Shown here: in pieces, positions 33,233 to 44,393 of the stretch
Layout: every line of letters begins with the position of its first letter
Numbering within the stretch: position 1 is the stretch's first letter
NCBI GenBank assembly: GCA_964394665.1
Contig: CAYMYN010000003.1
Location: forward strand, 282,157 to 346,156
Direction of reading: 5' to 3'
DNA length: 64,000 nt
DNA from: CAYMYN01 sp964394665
GTDB taxonomy: Bacteria; Planctomycetota; UBA1135; GCA-002686595
Program-made: the position numbers and the translations under genes
The notes under the pieces: model-generated
Seen by the model: only the letters and a program-made list of their open reading frames with translations
What the model was told of the DNA's origin: nothing
The model's database searches: none

Positions 33233-34221
33233 GTGAGCGAGGACTTCGGGTTGCCGGCTCCGGGCAGCGGGCGGTTCGCGGCCGTCCTGGGGCTGGCGTT
33301 GCTCTGGAACCTCGCCCTGGGCGAGCCGCCGGCGGCGCTCTCGGTGCGCGTCTGGATGGGCCTCGCGGCCCGCGGGCTGCGGCGCTTCGCCCGGGGGTCG
33401 GCATCGATCGCGTTGGCCGTGCCGCTGGGCTTCGCCGCCGCGGCCGGGGTCGCCTGCGCCTGGCTCGAGCCCGCGCGGCCCTGGCTCGCCTTCGCCCTGA
33501 CCACCTGGCTGCTGGCGGGCTCGATCGCGCTGGTGGGCATCGGGCGCGGTTCGCTGGCTGTGCTCGAAGCGCTGCGGACGGGCACCGAGGTCGAGGCTCG
33601 CGCGCGCCTGGCCGCCTTCGCCGGACCGCAGGCGCCGCCGCGCGAGCGCGACGGGTTGGTCGGCGCCACCGCCGGCGCGATCGCGCGCCGCACGGGCGAG
33701 GAGTTCTGCGCGCCGCTCCTGGCCTACGTCCTGTTCGGCCTGCCGGGCGTGTTGGTGGACGCGGGGCTGCGGGCCGCCCGCGAGGTCGCCCGGCCGCGCT
33801 CGCGCGTCGCGGACCTGGCGCCGCGGGAGGCGGAGGACCCCGGGTCGGCGACCTCCGACGCGCCGAACGCGCCGCCCGCCCTCGCCGAGCGCCTCCACGG
33901 CTCGTGGTCCTTCGTCCCCGCGCGCCTGGCGACCCTGGCGTTGCTGGCCGCGGCGCGCCTCCTGGGCGAGGACGCGGGCCGCGGCTTGCGCGCGGGCGCC
34001 CTGGCCCTGGGGCGGCCCGCGGCGCGCGCCACGGAGCTCCCGGCGGCGGCCCTCGTCGGCGCGCTGGGGCTCGCGCCGTGCGCCGCGGATGGATCCGCGC
34101 CCGATCCGCACCTGGCCCGCGCCACCCGGCCGCCGTCCGCGGAGCGCGTGCAGGCCGCCTGGCGCGTGGCCTGCCTCGCGGCGGCCTGCTGGTCGGCGTT
34201 GGCGGCCTTCACCCTGTGGAG
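33233..34221 (+). CDS. cbiB: CobD/CbiB-like cobinamide-phosphate synthase (3' end in assembly gap)
   Basis: At least 329 residues are visible before the N run. GTG 33233 has AGGAG five bases upstream. The protein resembles CbiB/CobD, a membrane enzyme that joins aminopropanol phosphate to adenosylcobyric acid in the late steps of B12 synthesis or salvage. Supporting segments are GEPPAALSVRVWMGLAARGL, then REVARPRSRVADLAPREAE and LHGSWSFVPARLATLALLAA, spread over about five membrane spans. It sits directly under the riboswitch. The frame is open to the gap; the last residues seen (CWSALAAFTLW) look like the final span, so little is probably missing. Confidence 0.65.
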
Positions 34222-34231
34222 NNNNNNNNNN
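34222..34231. other. Assembly gap (10 Ns)
   Basis: Ten consecutive Ns mark a scaffold join of unknown true size. The cbiB end and possibly other cobalamin genes may be lost here. The sequence just after it (34232-34271) is GC-rich and open in the btuC frame. Confidence 0.99.
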
Positions 34232-34271
34232 CCTCGCCGAGCACTGCCGCGCCAACCGTCTCGGTGCGCCG

Positions 34272-35348
34272 ATGAGCCTGCAGGCCGAGCAGCGGCGCGC
34301 GCGGCGCGCGGCCTGGATCCTGGGCCTCTCCCTGCTGGGGCTGGCGTTGGCCTCGTTGCTCCAGGGCTCGGGCGGCGGCGTCGGAGCGCGCAGCGTGGCG
34401 CGCTTCGCCCTCGCGCCCTTCGGCTGGGCCGAGCCCCTCGACGCGATCGATCGCACCATCGTCGGCCTGCGCCTCTCGCGCACCCTGGTGACGATCGGCG
34501 TCGGCGCGGCCCTGGCGCTCTCCGGCGGTCTCCTGCAGGGCGTCTTCCGCAATGCCCTGGCCTCGCCCGCGGTGCTCGGGTTGACCGGCGGCGCGAGCCT
34601 GTTCGTGGCCCTCGCGATCCTCTCCCTGGGCGGCGCCGCGCCGAGCTTGATGCTCGCCGGCGCGGCCGGCTCGGCGCCCCTGGTCGTGACCGCCGCGGCG
34701 CTCGTGGGCGCGTTCGCGACGGCCCTGCTCGTGACCTCGCTCTCGACCCGCGGCGGGCGCGTCTCGGTCCCGACCCTGCTGCTGGTCGGCGTGGCGGTGA
34801 ACGCCTTCGTCGCGGGGGCGCTCAACGCCGTGCTGGCCTTCTCGATGCGCGACTTCGCGCTGATGCGCGCGATCCTCTCGTGGAGCTTCGGCACGCTCTC
34901 GGACCGCGCCGACTACCACGTGGCGCTGGTCTTCGGCGGGCTGTTCCTGGCCGCGGCGGTGATCCCGTTCGTGGCACGCGAGCTCGACCTCTTCGGCGGC
35001 GGCGAGGAGGACGCCCAAGCCCTCGGCGTGCACCCCGGGCGCACCAAGATCCTGGCGCTGCTGGCCGCCTCGTGCGCGGCGGCGGTGGCCGTCGCGGCCG
35101 CCGGACAGATCGCGTTCGTGGGCCTGGTCGTGCCGCACCTGGTGCGCCTCACCACTGGGACGAGCCACCGCACGTTGTTGCCTCTGTGCCTGCTCGGCGG
35201 ACCCGTGCTGCTGCTCGGCATCGACGTCGCGCAGCGCGCGTTGCTGGGGGCCGACGCGCTGCAGCCGGGGGTGATGACCTCGCTCGTCGGCGGGCCCTTC
35301 TTCCTGTTCCTGCTGGTGCGCCAACGCAAGGAGCTGCGCGCGTGGTGA
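34272..35348 (+). CDS. btuC: Cobalamin/iron-chelate ABC transporter permease (BtuC/FecCD type)
   Basis: This 358-residue protein is a FecCD-type permease of about ten spans. The family signatures are RLSRTLVTIGVGAALALSGG, where the RLPRxxxxxxxGAxLAxSG pattern starts the third span, and the later GLVVPHLVRLTTGTSHRTLL block. ATG 34272 was chosen because the start of homology fits, but the open frame continues into the gap. Its stop overlaps the start of btuD in GTGA (35345-35348). With btuF and the riboswitch it makes a B12 importer. Confidence 0.8.
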   Translation: MSLQAEQRRARRAAWILGLSLLGLALASLLQGSGGGVGARSVARFALAPFGWAEPLDAIDRTIVGLRLSRTLVTIGVGAALALSGGLLQGVFRNALASPAVLGLTGGASLFVALAILSLGGAAPSLMLAGAAGSAPLVVTAAALVGAFATALLVTSLSTRGGRVSVPTLLLVGVAVNAFVAGALNAVLAFSMRDFALMRAILSWSFGTLSDRADYHVALVFGGLFLAAAVIPFVARELDLFGGGEEDAQALGVHPGRTKILALLAASCAAAVAVAAAGQIAFVGLVVPHLVRLTTGTSHRTLLPLCLLGGPVLLLGIDVAQRALLGADALQPGVMTSLVGGPFFLFLLVRQRKELRAW

Positions 35349-36157
35349 GCCTGCTGCGAGCCGAGCGGCTGGTGTTCGAGTACCCCGGGCCGGTGCGCGC
35401 CGTGGACGGCGTCGCGCTCGAGCTCGCGGCTGGCGAGCTGGTGGCCGTGCTCGGTCCCAACGGCGCCGGCAAGAGCACGCTGCTGCGATTGCTCGCCGGC
35501 CTGCTGCAGCCCCAGCAGGGCGCGGTGTTCCTGGGCGAGGAGGAGCTCGGCGCGCTCGACTTCCGGCGCCGCGCGCGACGCCTGGCCCTCGTGCCGCAGA
35601 AGGTCCGCGCCTTGCCCGACGTGACGGTCGAGACCTTCGTCGAGGGCGGGCGATACTGTCACCGCGGCCTGTTCGGCGGTGCCGACGCGCACGATGCGGC
35701 GGTCGTGCGGCGCGCGCTCGCCGACTGCGACGTCGAGGGGCTCGGGGAGCGCCTGCTCGACCAGGTCTCGGGCGGCCAGGCCCAGCGCGTGCTCGTCGCC
35801 CGCGCGCTGGCCCAGGAGGCCGAGGTGTTGCTCGTCGACGAACCCACCAGCTCCCTCGATCCCGAGCACCAGATCCGCATCTTCGAGTTGCTCGCGCGCC
35901 TGACCTGCGAGGGCCGCGGCGTCGTGGTCGTGACCCACGATCTCAACCTCGCCAGCCAGTTCGCCTCGCGCCTGATCGTCCTGTGCGACGGGCGCGCGGC
36001 CGCAGCGGGGGACGCGCACGACGTGCTACGCCCCGAGGTCCTGGCGCCGATCTATGGCCCGCACCTGCGCTTCGGCACCTTCCCGGCGCCGGACGGCGTG
36101 GGCACGCGCCCCTTCGTCGTGCCCTGGAGCCGCGTCGCCGAGGATCCGCGCCCCTGA
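35345..36157 (+). CDS. btuD: Cobalamin ABC transporter ATP-binding protein (BtuD type)
   Basis: The 270-residue product has the full ABC ATPase set: Walker A GPNGAGKST (about 38-46), Q-loop VPQKVRALPDV, signature QVSGGQAQRV, Walker B VLLVDEPTSSLD and the switch VVTHDL. It energises import by the BtuC-type permease, with which its start overlaps. The C-terminal tail (VLAPIYGPHLRFG) is typical of FecE/BtuD proteins. A hairpin terminator begins within its last codons. Confidence 0.85.
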   Translation: MSLLRAERLVFEYPGPVRAVDGVALELAAGELVAVLGPNGAGKSTLLRLLAGLLQPQQGAVFLGEEELGALDFRRRARRLALVPQKVRALPDVTVETFVEGGRYCHRGLFGGADAHDAAVVRRALADCDVEGLGERLLDQVSGGQAQRVLVARALAQEAEVLLVDEPTSSLDPEHQIRIFELLARLTCEGRGVVVVTHDLNLASQFASRLIVLCDGRAAAAGDAHDVLRPEVLAPIYGPHLRFGTFPAPDGVGTRPFVVPWSRVAEDPRP

Positions 36158-36169
36158 GGGGCGGGATCC
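36142..36169 (+). terminator. Hairpin terminator spanning the btuD stop codon
   Basis: GGATCC at 36142-36147 pairs with GGATCC at 36164-36169, and CGCCCC with GGGGCG inside. The TGA stop forms the three-base loop. One base is bulged. No T run follows. Confidence 0.55.
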
Positions 36170-36297
36170 AGCACCGGTGAGCCCCAGATTCGGGCCCAGC
36201 CGACTTGCGCGACCCACGGGAATCGGGTTCCTTGAACCCCTTCTCGTTCCGATTCACCTCGCTCGACGCTCCCCCCGCGAGCCTTACCGAGGTCGCC

Positions 36298-37140
36298 ATG
36301 GAGCCCATTCCCGGGCCGGTGGAATTGTCGTCGATCCGCGTCCCGTCCCTGCCGGACGTCGTCGCGCGCTTGCAGAGCATGCTGGCCGATCCCGAGGTGG
36401 GGTTGGCCGAGCTGGGCGCGGTCGTGGCCACCGACCCGCCGCTCGCGGCGCGGGTCCTGCGCACCGCCAACAGCGCCGTCTACGGGCTGCGGGAGCCGGT
36501 GCAGACCGTGCCGCGGGCGGCCGCGGTGCTCGGCGTCGGTGCCCTGCGCAACCTCGTGTTGCAGGTGTGCCTGATGGATACCTTCGCGCACCTCGCCGAC
36601 GACGAGGCGTCCGATCTCGAGCGGTTGTGGCGCCATTCGATCGCCGCCGCCCTGGCGGCGCAGCGTTTGGGGATGCGGGCTCGACGGCGATTGGTGGATC
36701 CCTACGACGCGTACACCTGCGCGCTGCTGCACGACCTCGGCAAGCTCGTGCTCTTCGAGACCTGTCGCGAGCGCTACATCGCGCTCGTGCAGGAGAGTCG
36801 ACGCAGCGGCAATGGCCTGTTCGAGCACGAGCGCGAGCGGTTGGGCGTGACGCACACCGAGGTCGGCGGGCTCCTGGCGCGGGCCTGGAACCTGCCGGAC
36901 GAGGTGGCGCAGGCGATCCGATTGCACCACGCGGGACGGCAGGAGCTGCTGCTCGCGCCGATGGCCGCATTGGTCGCGCTCAGCGATGCATTGGTGCGGG
37001 CCGTCGAGGACGGACGGATCGACGGGCTCGGGGCCAGCCTCGCGGGTCAGGCGGCCGCGGTGTTGCTCGACATCGAGGCCGAGGACCTCGACCGGATCGC
37101 CGTGGGCATGGCCGAGGCCTGGGACGGGATCGGCGTGTGA
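36298..37140 (+). CDS. HDOD domain protein
   Basis: This 280-residue protein is a single HDOD domain, an HD-like helical fold common in signalling proteins that control motility, chemotaxis or second messengers. The opening SIRVPSLPDVVARLQSML and the block TDPPLAARVLRTANSAVYGL (about 44-63) are diagnostic, as is YTCALLHDLGKLVLFET (about 139-155) with the HD pair. The tail NLPDEVAQAIRLHHAG is also typical. No receiver or GGDEF partner is attached. The gene stands alone after the B12 operon terminator. Confidence 0.85.
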   Translation: MEPIPGPVELSSIRVPSLPDVVARLQSMLADPEVGLAELGAVVATDPPLAARVLRTANSAVYGLREPVQTVPRAAAVLGVGALRNLVLQVCLMDTFAHLADDEASDLERLWRHSIAAALAAQRLGMRARRRLVDPYDAYTCALLHDLGKLVLFETCRERYIALVQESRRSGNGLFEHERERLGVTHTEVGGLLARAWNLPDEVAQAIRLHHAGRQELLLAPMAALVALSDALVRAVEDGRIDGLGASLAGQAAAVLLDIEAEDLDRIAVGMAEAWDGIGV

Positions 37141-37156
37141 CGGGCCGGCGCGGCCC

Positions 37157-38080
37157 TCACGCGCTCAGCAGGCGCTGCGCTTCGGCGAAGGCGCGTTCGA
37201 GGAACTCGGCCGTGCGCAGGGCCTGTTCGCGGGCGGTGGGCAGCTCGAGGATCGCGCGCGCCGGCAGCGCGGCGCGCAGGCCGCCCTCCGTCAACCAGCG
37301 GCCGCCCGCGGGCAAGGGGCGCGGCTCGGGGCCCTCTGGGGCGGGGTAGGGCTCGACCAGGAAGGCGAGCTCGCCGAGCTGAGCTTCGCAGGTGGCGAGC
37401 GCCAGGCGCACCGAGCGCGCGCGCTCGAGCTCGACGCCCTCGTCGAGCACGACCGTCGTCGCCAGCTCGAGGCGCTGGGGCCAGCAGCGCACGGCGCTCG
37501 CCCGCGGATCGCGCTCGGCGAAGGCGCGCAGCATGCGGTCGCCGTCGGCGAACCAGCGCGCGAGCTCGTCGAACTCGCCGGGGTGCTCGACGCGGAAGGG
37601 CGCGCCGCCCGCGATGGGGTGGTCGGGGGTCCCGTGCTCGGGCACCTGGAGCGGCCGCTCCGGGGGCGCCCCGGTGTAGCCGAGGATGGCGCTCGAGAGC
37701 CAGTCCAGCGCCTCGGGGAGGGTCTTGGCCTGCAACTCGCTCTGGGCGACGCTGTTGCCCTCGACGTCCACCAGGTGCAAGGTCAGGTCGCCCACGCGCA
37801 GCGCGGCCCGGTACCGGGGGGTGTTGGTGGTGAAGACGCCGGCCAGGAGGCCGCGCTCCGCGATCCACGAGAGGGCCAAGTGGCTGCCGTCGTCGAGGGG
37901 CCGCATGCAGGTGTTGCCCACCGAGGCCACCAGCCGCGCGGCCCAGTGCACGACGTCGCGGGCCTCCGTGAGCCGCTCGGCGGCCAGGGCACCCAGGGTC
38001 TGCCAGTCGGGGATCGCAGCGTCGAGCAAAGGGTCCTCCTGCCGGGGAATCCGCAGGCTCCTGCCCGCGGGGCGCGACAT
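37157..38080 (-). CDS. Protein of unknown function
   Basis: The 307-residue product is soluble and slightly acidic, with no signal peptide or membrane span. It has mixed alpha/beta character. Recognisable phrases are MRPLDDGSHLALSWIAERGL (about 59-78), RVGDLTLHLVDVEGNSVAQS and GGRWLTEGGLRAALPARAIL near the end. None identifies a family. It is convergent with the HDOD gene (16 bases apart) and divergent from the squalene-cyclase-like gene. The codon bias is the normal one for this window, so the gene is probably native. Confidence 0.55.
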   Translation of the reverse strand: MSRPAGRSLRIPRQEDPLLDAAIPDWQTLGALAAERLTEARDVVHWAARLVASVGNTCMRPLDDGSHLALSWIAERGLLAGVFTTNTPRYRAALRVGDLTLHLVDVEGNSVAQSELQAKTLPEALDWLSSAILGYTGAPPERPLQVPEHGTPDHPIAGGAPFRVEHPGEFDELARWFADGDRMLRAFAERDPRASAVRCWPQRLELATTVVLDEGVELERARSVRLALATCEAQLGELAFLVEPYPAPEGPEPRPLPAGGRWLTEGGLRAALPARAILELPTAREQALRTAEFLERAFAEAQRLLSA

Positions 38081-38248
38081 GCTACCGGAGCGGGCGCGGG
38101 GGCGACCACAGCGCAGACCCCGGCCCGCGCGGTTCGGGCGCGACGCACGCCCGCGTCGCGCCGCCCAGGCGCCCCTCGAGGCTCGCGCGCGCCAGCCCGC
38201 CGTGCCATGCTCGGCCGCCGCCGATGGCGGTCCAACCCCAGGCGAACC

Positions 38249-39400
38249 GTGATCCAGACACTGGCTTTCTCCCTGCTCCTCGCCCTCGGCGGCGAATCCC
38301 TGCCGGCCCCGAGCGCCGCCCCCGATGCCTCCTCCGTGGACGCCGCCCTGGCCCGGGCCGTCGAGCTGTTGCTCGAGCGCCAGGAGGGTCCGAACGAAGC
38401 CGAGTGGCCCTACGAGGGCGTCTACCGCGAGCGCGGCCGGATCCCGATGGGATACCGCGTCGGCGGCACGGCGATCGTCGCCCAGGCGTTGGTGCGCGCG
38501 CCGGGCTACGCCGAGGACGCCGCGCGCCACGCGGCCCTGGCGCGGGCGCTCGAGTTCCTCTTCGAGGCGCTCGCTTCCCCGGAGATGGACCCCGACTACG
38601 GCGGCGGATACGACGTGCGCGTCTGGGGCCACGCCTATGCGTTGATGCTGCTGCTCGACCTCGAGCGCCTCGAAGCGCTCCCCGCGGACGTCGGGGAGCG
38701 CGCGGCCGAGGGACGCGCGCGCTGCCTGGCGGCCCTGGCGGCGACCGAGATCCCCGAACACGGCGGGTGGAGCTACTCCCGCGGTCCCGAGCTCAGCGCG
38801 CCCTCGCCGCCCAGCGCCTTCATGACCGCGCCGATCGTGATGGCGCTGATGGACGCCGCCGAGCGCGGGCACGCCGTCGACGCGGGGCTCCTCGAGCGGG
38901 CATTGGCGTCGCTCGAGCGCGGCCGCACCAGCGCGGGCGGCGTGACCTATGCCGTCCGGGACGGTCGGCCGCGGGGCACGATCGACGCGGTGCCCGGCTC
39001 GATCGGGCGCATGGCCGTGACCGAGGCGGCCCTGCTGCGCGCCGGGCGCTCCGACGCCGCGCGCCTGCGGGGCGCGATCGACGCCTTCTTCGTGCACTGG
39101 GAGCACCTCGAGGCGCGCCGCAAGGGCACCGGCACGCACACCGGGCCCTATGGCATCGCGCCCTACTACTTCTACTACGCGCACCGCTACGCGGCCCTCG
39201 CCATCGAGCAGCTCCCCGCCGCGGAGCGCGCCGAGTACCGCCGGCGCCTGCTCGAGCGCCTGTTCGTGACGCGCGACGAGGACGGTTCGTGGAACGACCG
39301 CGTCTTCCCGCGCTCGGCGAGCTACGGCACGGCGATGGTCGCCCTGGCGCTGCTCGAGGCCGGTCAGCCGGCGCCCCGTCGACGGCGCGGCGGCGACTAG
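38249..39400 (+). CDS. Secreted squalene-cyclase/prenyltransferase-repeat protein
   Basis: The 383-residue product starts at GTG 38249 with a signal peptide of about 20 residues. The rest has alpha/alpha repeats as in terpene cyclases and prenyltransferases, with Gly-rich turns GGTAIVAQALV, then GGWSYSR, GSIGRMAVTEAALLRAG and GSWNDRVFPRSASYGTAMVA. The catalytic DxDD motif of squalene-hopene cyclase is not seen. In Planctomycetota exported proteins with this fold are frequent and probably act in binding rather than catalysis. Its stop overlaps the end of the convergent ankyrin gene by 4 bases. Confidence 0.7.
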   Translation: MIQTLAFSLLLALGGESLPAPSAAPDASSVDAALARAVELLLERQEGPNEAEWPYEGVYRERGRIPMGYRVGGTAIVAQALVRAPGYAEDAARHAALARALEFLFEALASPEMDPDYGGGYDVRVWGHAYALMLLLDLERLEALPADVGERAAEGRARCLAALAATEIPEHGGWSYSRGPELSAPSPPSAFMTAPIVMALMDAAERGHAVDAGLLERALASLERGRTSAGGVTYAVRDGRPRGTIDAVPGSIGRMAVTEAALLRAGRSDAARLRGAIDAFFVHWEHLEARRKGTGTHTGPYGIAPYYFYYAHRYAALAIEQLPAAERAEYRRRLLERLFVTRDEDGSWNDRVFPRSASYGTAMVALALLEAGQPAPRRRRGGD

Positions 39401-40062
39401 GACTCGGTCGGCGCGCGCAGCTCGCGGGCCAGGTCCGCGTGCCCGCGATCGGCGGCGTGGTCGGCGGCGGTGCGGCCGGCGTCGTCCGCGCGGCGCGGGT
39501 CGGCGCCGGCGTCGAGCAGCCGCCGGCACAGGTCCCGGTCCCCGCGCGCCGCGGCGGCCTGCAAGGGGGTGAAGCCCCCGGCCTGGGTCGGATCGGGGGC
39601 CGCGCCGCGCTCGAGCAGCAGCTCGATCAGCCCCCGATCGCCGCCCGCCACGGCGCTCGCCAGGGGGGCGACGCCCGAGGGGTGTCCGGCCGCGGGGGCG
39701 TTGGGGTCGGCGCCCGCGTCCAGGAGCGCCCGCGCCGCCTCCCGCTGGCCGAAGTAGGCCGCCAGGTGCAGGGGCAGGAAGCCATCCGCCGCGGGGGCGC
39801 TGGGGGAGACGCCCGCGGCGAGCAGCTCGCCCAGGCGCGCCACGTCCCCCGCGGCGGCGGCGGTGGGCAGGTCCGGGGCGGGGGTGCGCTCGAGGAGCAG
39901 GGCGGCCGCCCCGGGGAGGTGCCGGTAGAGGGCGTGCAGGATCAGGGACACCCCCGCCGCGTCCCGCGCCCCCGCCAGGGCCGGTTCGGCGGCCAGTAGC
40001 TCGCGCAGGGTGTCGAGGTCGCCGCGCTCCAGGGCGCGCAGGGCTTCGAACAGGCTTTGCAT
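39397..40062 (-). CDS. Ankyrin repeat protein
   Basis: This 221-residue protein is made of about five or six ankyrin repeats of 33 residues. Examples are GFLPLHLAAYFGQREAARAL, then GGFTPLQAAAARGDRDLCRR and LLDAGADP appearing twice. No other domain or signal peptide is present, so a cytoplasmic protein-protein adaptor is likely. Partner unknown. It is convergent with the squalene-cyclase-like gene. Confidence 0.85.
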   Translation of the reverse strand: MQSLFEALRALERGDLDTLRELLAAEPALAGARDAAGVSLILHALYRHLPGAAALLLERTPAPDLPTAAAAGDVARLGELLAAGVSPSAPAADGFLPLHLAAYFGQREAARALLDAGADPNAPAAGHPSGVAPLASAVAGGDRGLIELLLERGAAPDPTQAGGFTPLQAAAARGDRDLCRRLLDAGADPRRADDAGRTAADHAADRGHADLARELRAPTES

Positions 40063-40336
40063 GGTTCCCGCGCTCCCTTCTCACCCCGGGCGGGGGCGTC
40101 TGTTACCCTCTTCGCCGTCATCGCCCCGAGGCGACGACGACGACGAGACTCACCCGAGGTCAGGCCACCGCACAAGGGCCCGTCATGGGCTTGGTCCTGG
40201 CACGCGCGACCGAGGTCCCCGCCGTTCACACCCGTGAATCGCAACCGCTGACGCACTCGGCGGGGATCATCGGGCGATGGGCAGGCCGCGCGAACTGGGA
40301 CCGCTCGTCGATCGTCGCCTCCCCTCCTTCGCCGCG

Positions 40337-42859
<2,523 letters not shown>

Positions 42860-42941
42860 GGGCGGAGTCCTTCGGGCCGTTGGGGAGGAGCGCGGGGCCG
42901 GGCCCGCGGGCCCCGATGGTACGTCACACGCCCGCCCGCGG

Positions 42942-44393
42942 TCAGCGCGGGAGGGCCACGAGCGTGTAATAGGCCCGCTCGGCGATCGGCGCGCGGCCGT
43001 CGGCGGCGCGCAGCGGCGCGTGGATCGCGTGCACGTAGCCGGCGCGCAGGCGCGGCACCTCGAGGCGCACGCGGCGGCGGTCCGCGGAGAGCGTCGCGCG
43101 CGCGACCTCGAGCTCGAGCTCGTCCGCCGGCGGGCTGCCGTAGTCGGAGGAGTGCCAGTAGGTCCAGGAACGCAGGCCGTAGGTGCGGCGCTCGCGCGCC
43201 GTGTCTTCCGCGAGGGGCGCGCTGTACTCGAGCTCGAAGCCACCCGGCACGGCGCGCACCGCGAGCAGGTCGAAGGGCGTGTGCCCGGTCCACACCAGGC
43301 GCGCCAGGCCGTCGGGGCGCGGGCCCAGGCTCGGCCAGCCGCGGTCGCTCATGCCGACCAGCAACGAACCGTCCGCGCCCCAGGCGAGGCGCACGACGCC
43401 GCTCGGCAGTCCCTGCCGGAAGGGGAAGCACGCGCCCTGCCAGCGGCCGTCGACCTGTTCGAGGAACACGCGCAGCACCGAGGCCTGGAACTGGTCGCCC
43501 ACGAATACCTGGCCGGCGTAGGGGCCGAAGGTGCCCGCGCCCGTGTCCCACACGAAGCCCGAGGGCGAGCGGCCCATCAGGTCGTAGGGGAACCACACCG
43601 CGGGCAGCTCGAAGGTCGGCACGCGCCGCGCGAGCTCGGGGTACAGCACGCGCCGCGGCAACTCCGCGGGGACCGGGAAACGCCACTCCTCGCGCGCGCA
43701 CGAGAACACGCCCCAAGGATGGCCGTGGAAGCTGCCGGGGGCGAGCAGCGCGAGCTTGCTCGCGCCGCACCACTCGCCCTGGTTGTCGGTGAAGAAGAAG
43801 TCGCCCCAGGGCGCGCGCTCGATCCCGGCCGGCGAGCGCAGGCCGGCGGCCATGGGCTCCAGCGTCCCGTCGGGGGAGATGCGCAGGGCGAACCCGCGCC
43901 AGTCGACGCGCCCGAAGGGTTCCTCGCCGAAGGGCTTGTTGGTCGTGATCCAGTAGCGGCCCTGATCGTCGCGGCGCGGGCCGAAGTTGTACTCGTGGTA
44001 GTTGCCCGAGAGCTCCCACCCGTCGCAGATCGTCTCGAGCTCGTCGACGCGCCCGTCGCCGTCGTGGTCCAGCAGACGCGAGAGCTCGCCGCGTTGCACG
44101 GCAACGATCGAGCCGTCCGCATCCACGAGCAGCCCCAACGGCTCCTGCAGCCCCTGGGCGAAGGGCGTGAAGCGCGGCGGACCCTCCCGCTCGCCGTAGG
44201 CGTTCTCGACCCGGAACACCTCGCCGCGCCGCGTGGCGACCAGCGGCCGGCCGTCGGCGAGCAGCGCGAGCCCGGAGACCTCGAGCACCAACCCGGCGGG
44301 CTGGGCGAGGGGCACGATCGCGTAGGCGCGCTCGGCCTCGGAAGACCCCTGCGCGAACGCCGCGGCGAAGAGCAACGCGATCCCGATCACCAT
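42942..44393 (-). CDS. Secreted glucose/sorbosone dehydrogenase-like beta-propeller protein
   Basis: The 483-residue product has a short signal peptide (about 1-15). A six-bladed propeller as in soluble PQQ-linked sugar dehydrogenases or membrane-bound dehydrogenase subunits follows. Supporting phrases are VSGLALLADGRPLVATRRGE, then NYHEYNFGPRRDDQGRYWIT and GLRSPAGIERAPWGDFFFTD. It starts inside the end of the multihaem gene (7-base overlap at 44387-44393), so the two are co-translated. The pair probably works as an electron-transfer unit outside the cytoplasm. The substrate is not known. Confidence 0.7.
   Translation of the reverse strand: MVIGIALLFAAAFAQGSSEAERAYAIVPLAQPAGLVLEVSGLALLADGRPLVATRRGEVFRVENAYGEREGPPRFTPFAQGLQEPLGLLVDADGSIVAVQRGELSRLLDHDGDGRVDELETICDGWELSGNYHEYNFGPRRDDQGRYWITTNKPFGEEPFGRVDWRGFALRISPDGTLEPMAAGLRSPAGIERAPWGDFFFTDNQGEWCGASKLALLAPGSFHGHPWGVFSCAREEWRFPVPAELPRRVLYPELARRVPTFELPAVWFPYDLMGRSPSGFVWDTGAGTFGPYAGQVFVGDQFQASVLRVFLEQVDGRWQGACFPFRQGLPSGVVRLAWGADGSLLVGMSDRGWPSLGPRPDGLARLVWTGHTPFDLLAVRAVPGGFELEYSAPLAEDTARERRTYGLRSWTYWHSSDYGSPPADELELEVARATLSADRRRVRLEVPRLRAGYVHAIHAPLRAADGRAPIAERAYYTLVALPR

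Noticed and set aside
37157..40084. A 975-codon minus-strand frame joining the unknown gene to upstream sequence
   Set aside because: Its upstream two thirds lie opposite the squalene-cyclase-like gene and out of frame with the ankyrin gene, with antisense-like composition. Only the part from ATG 38080 looks like a gene.
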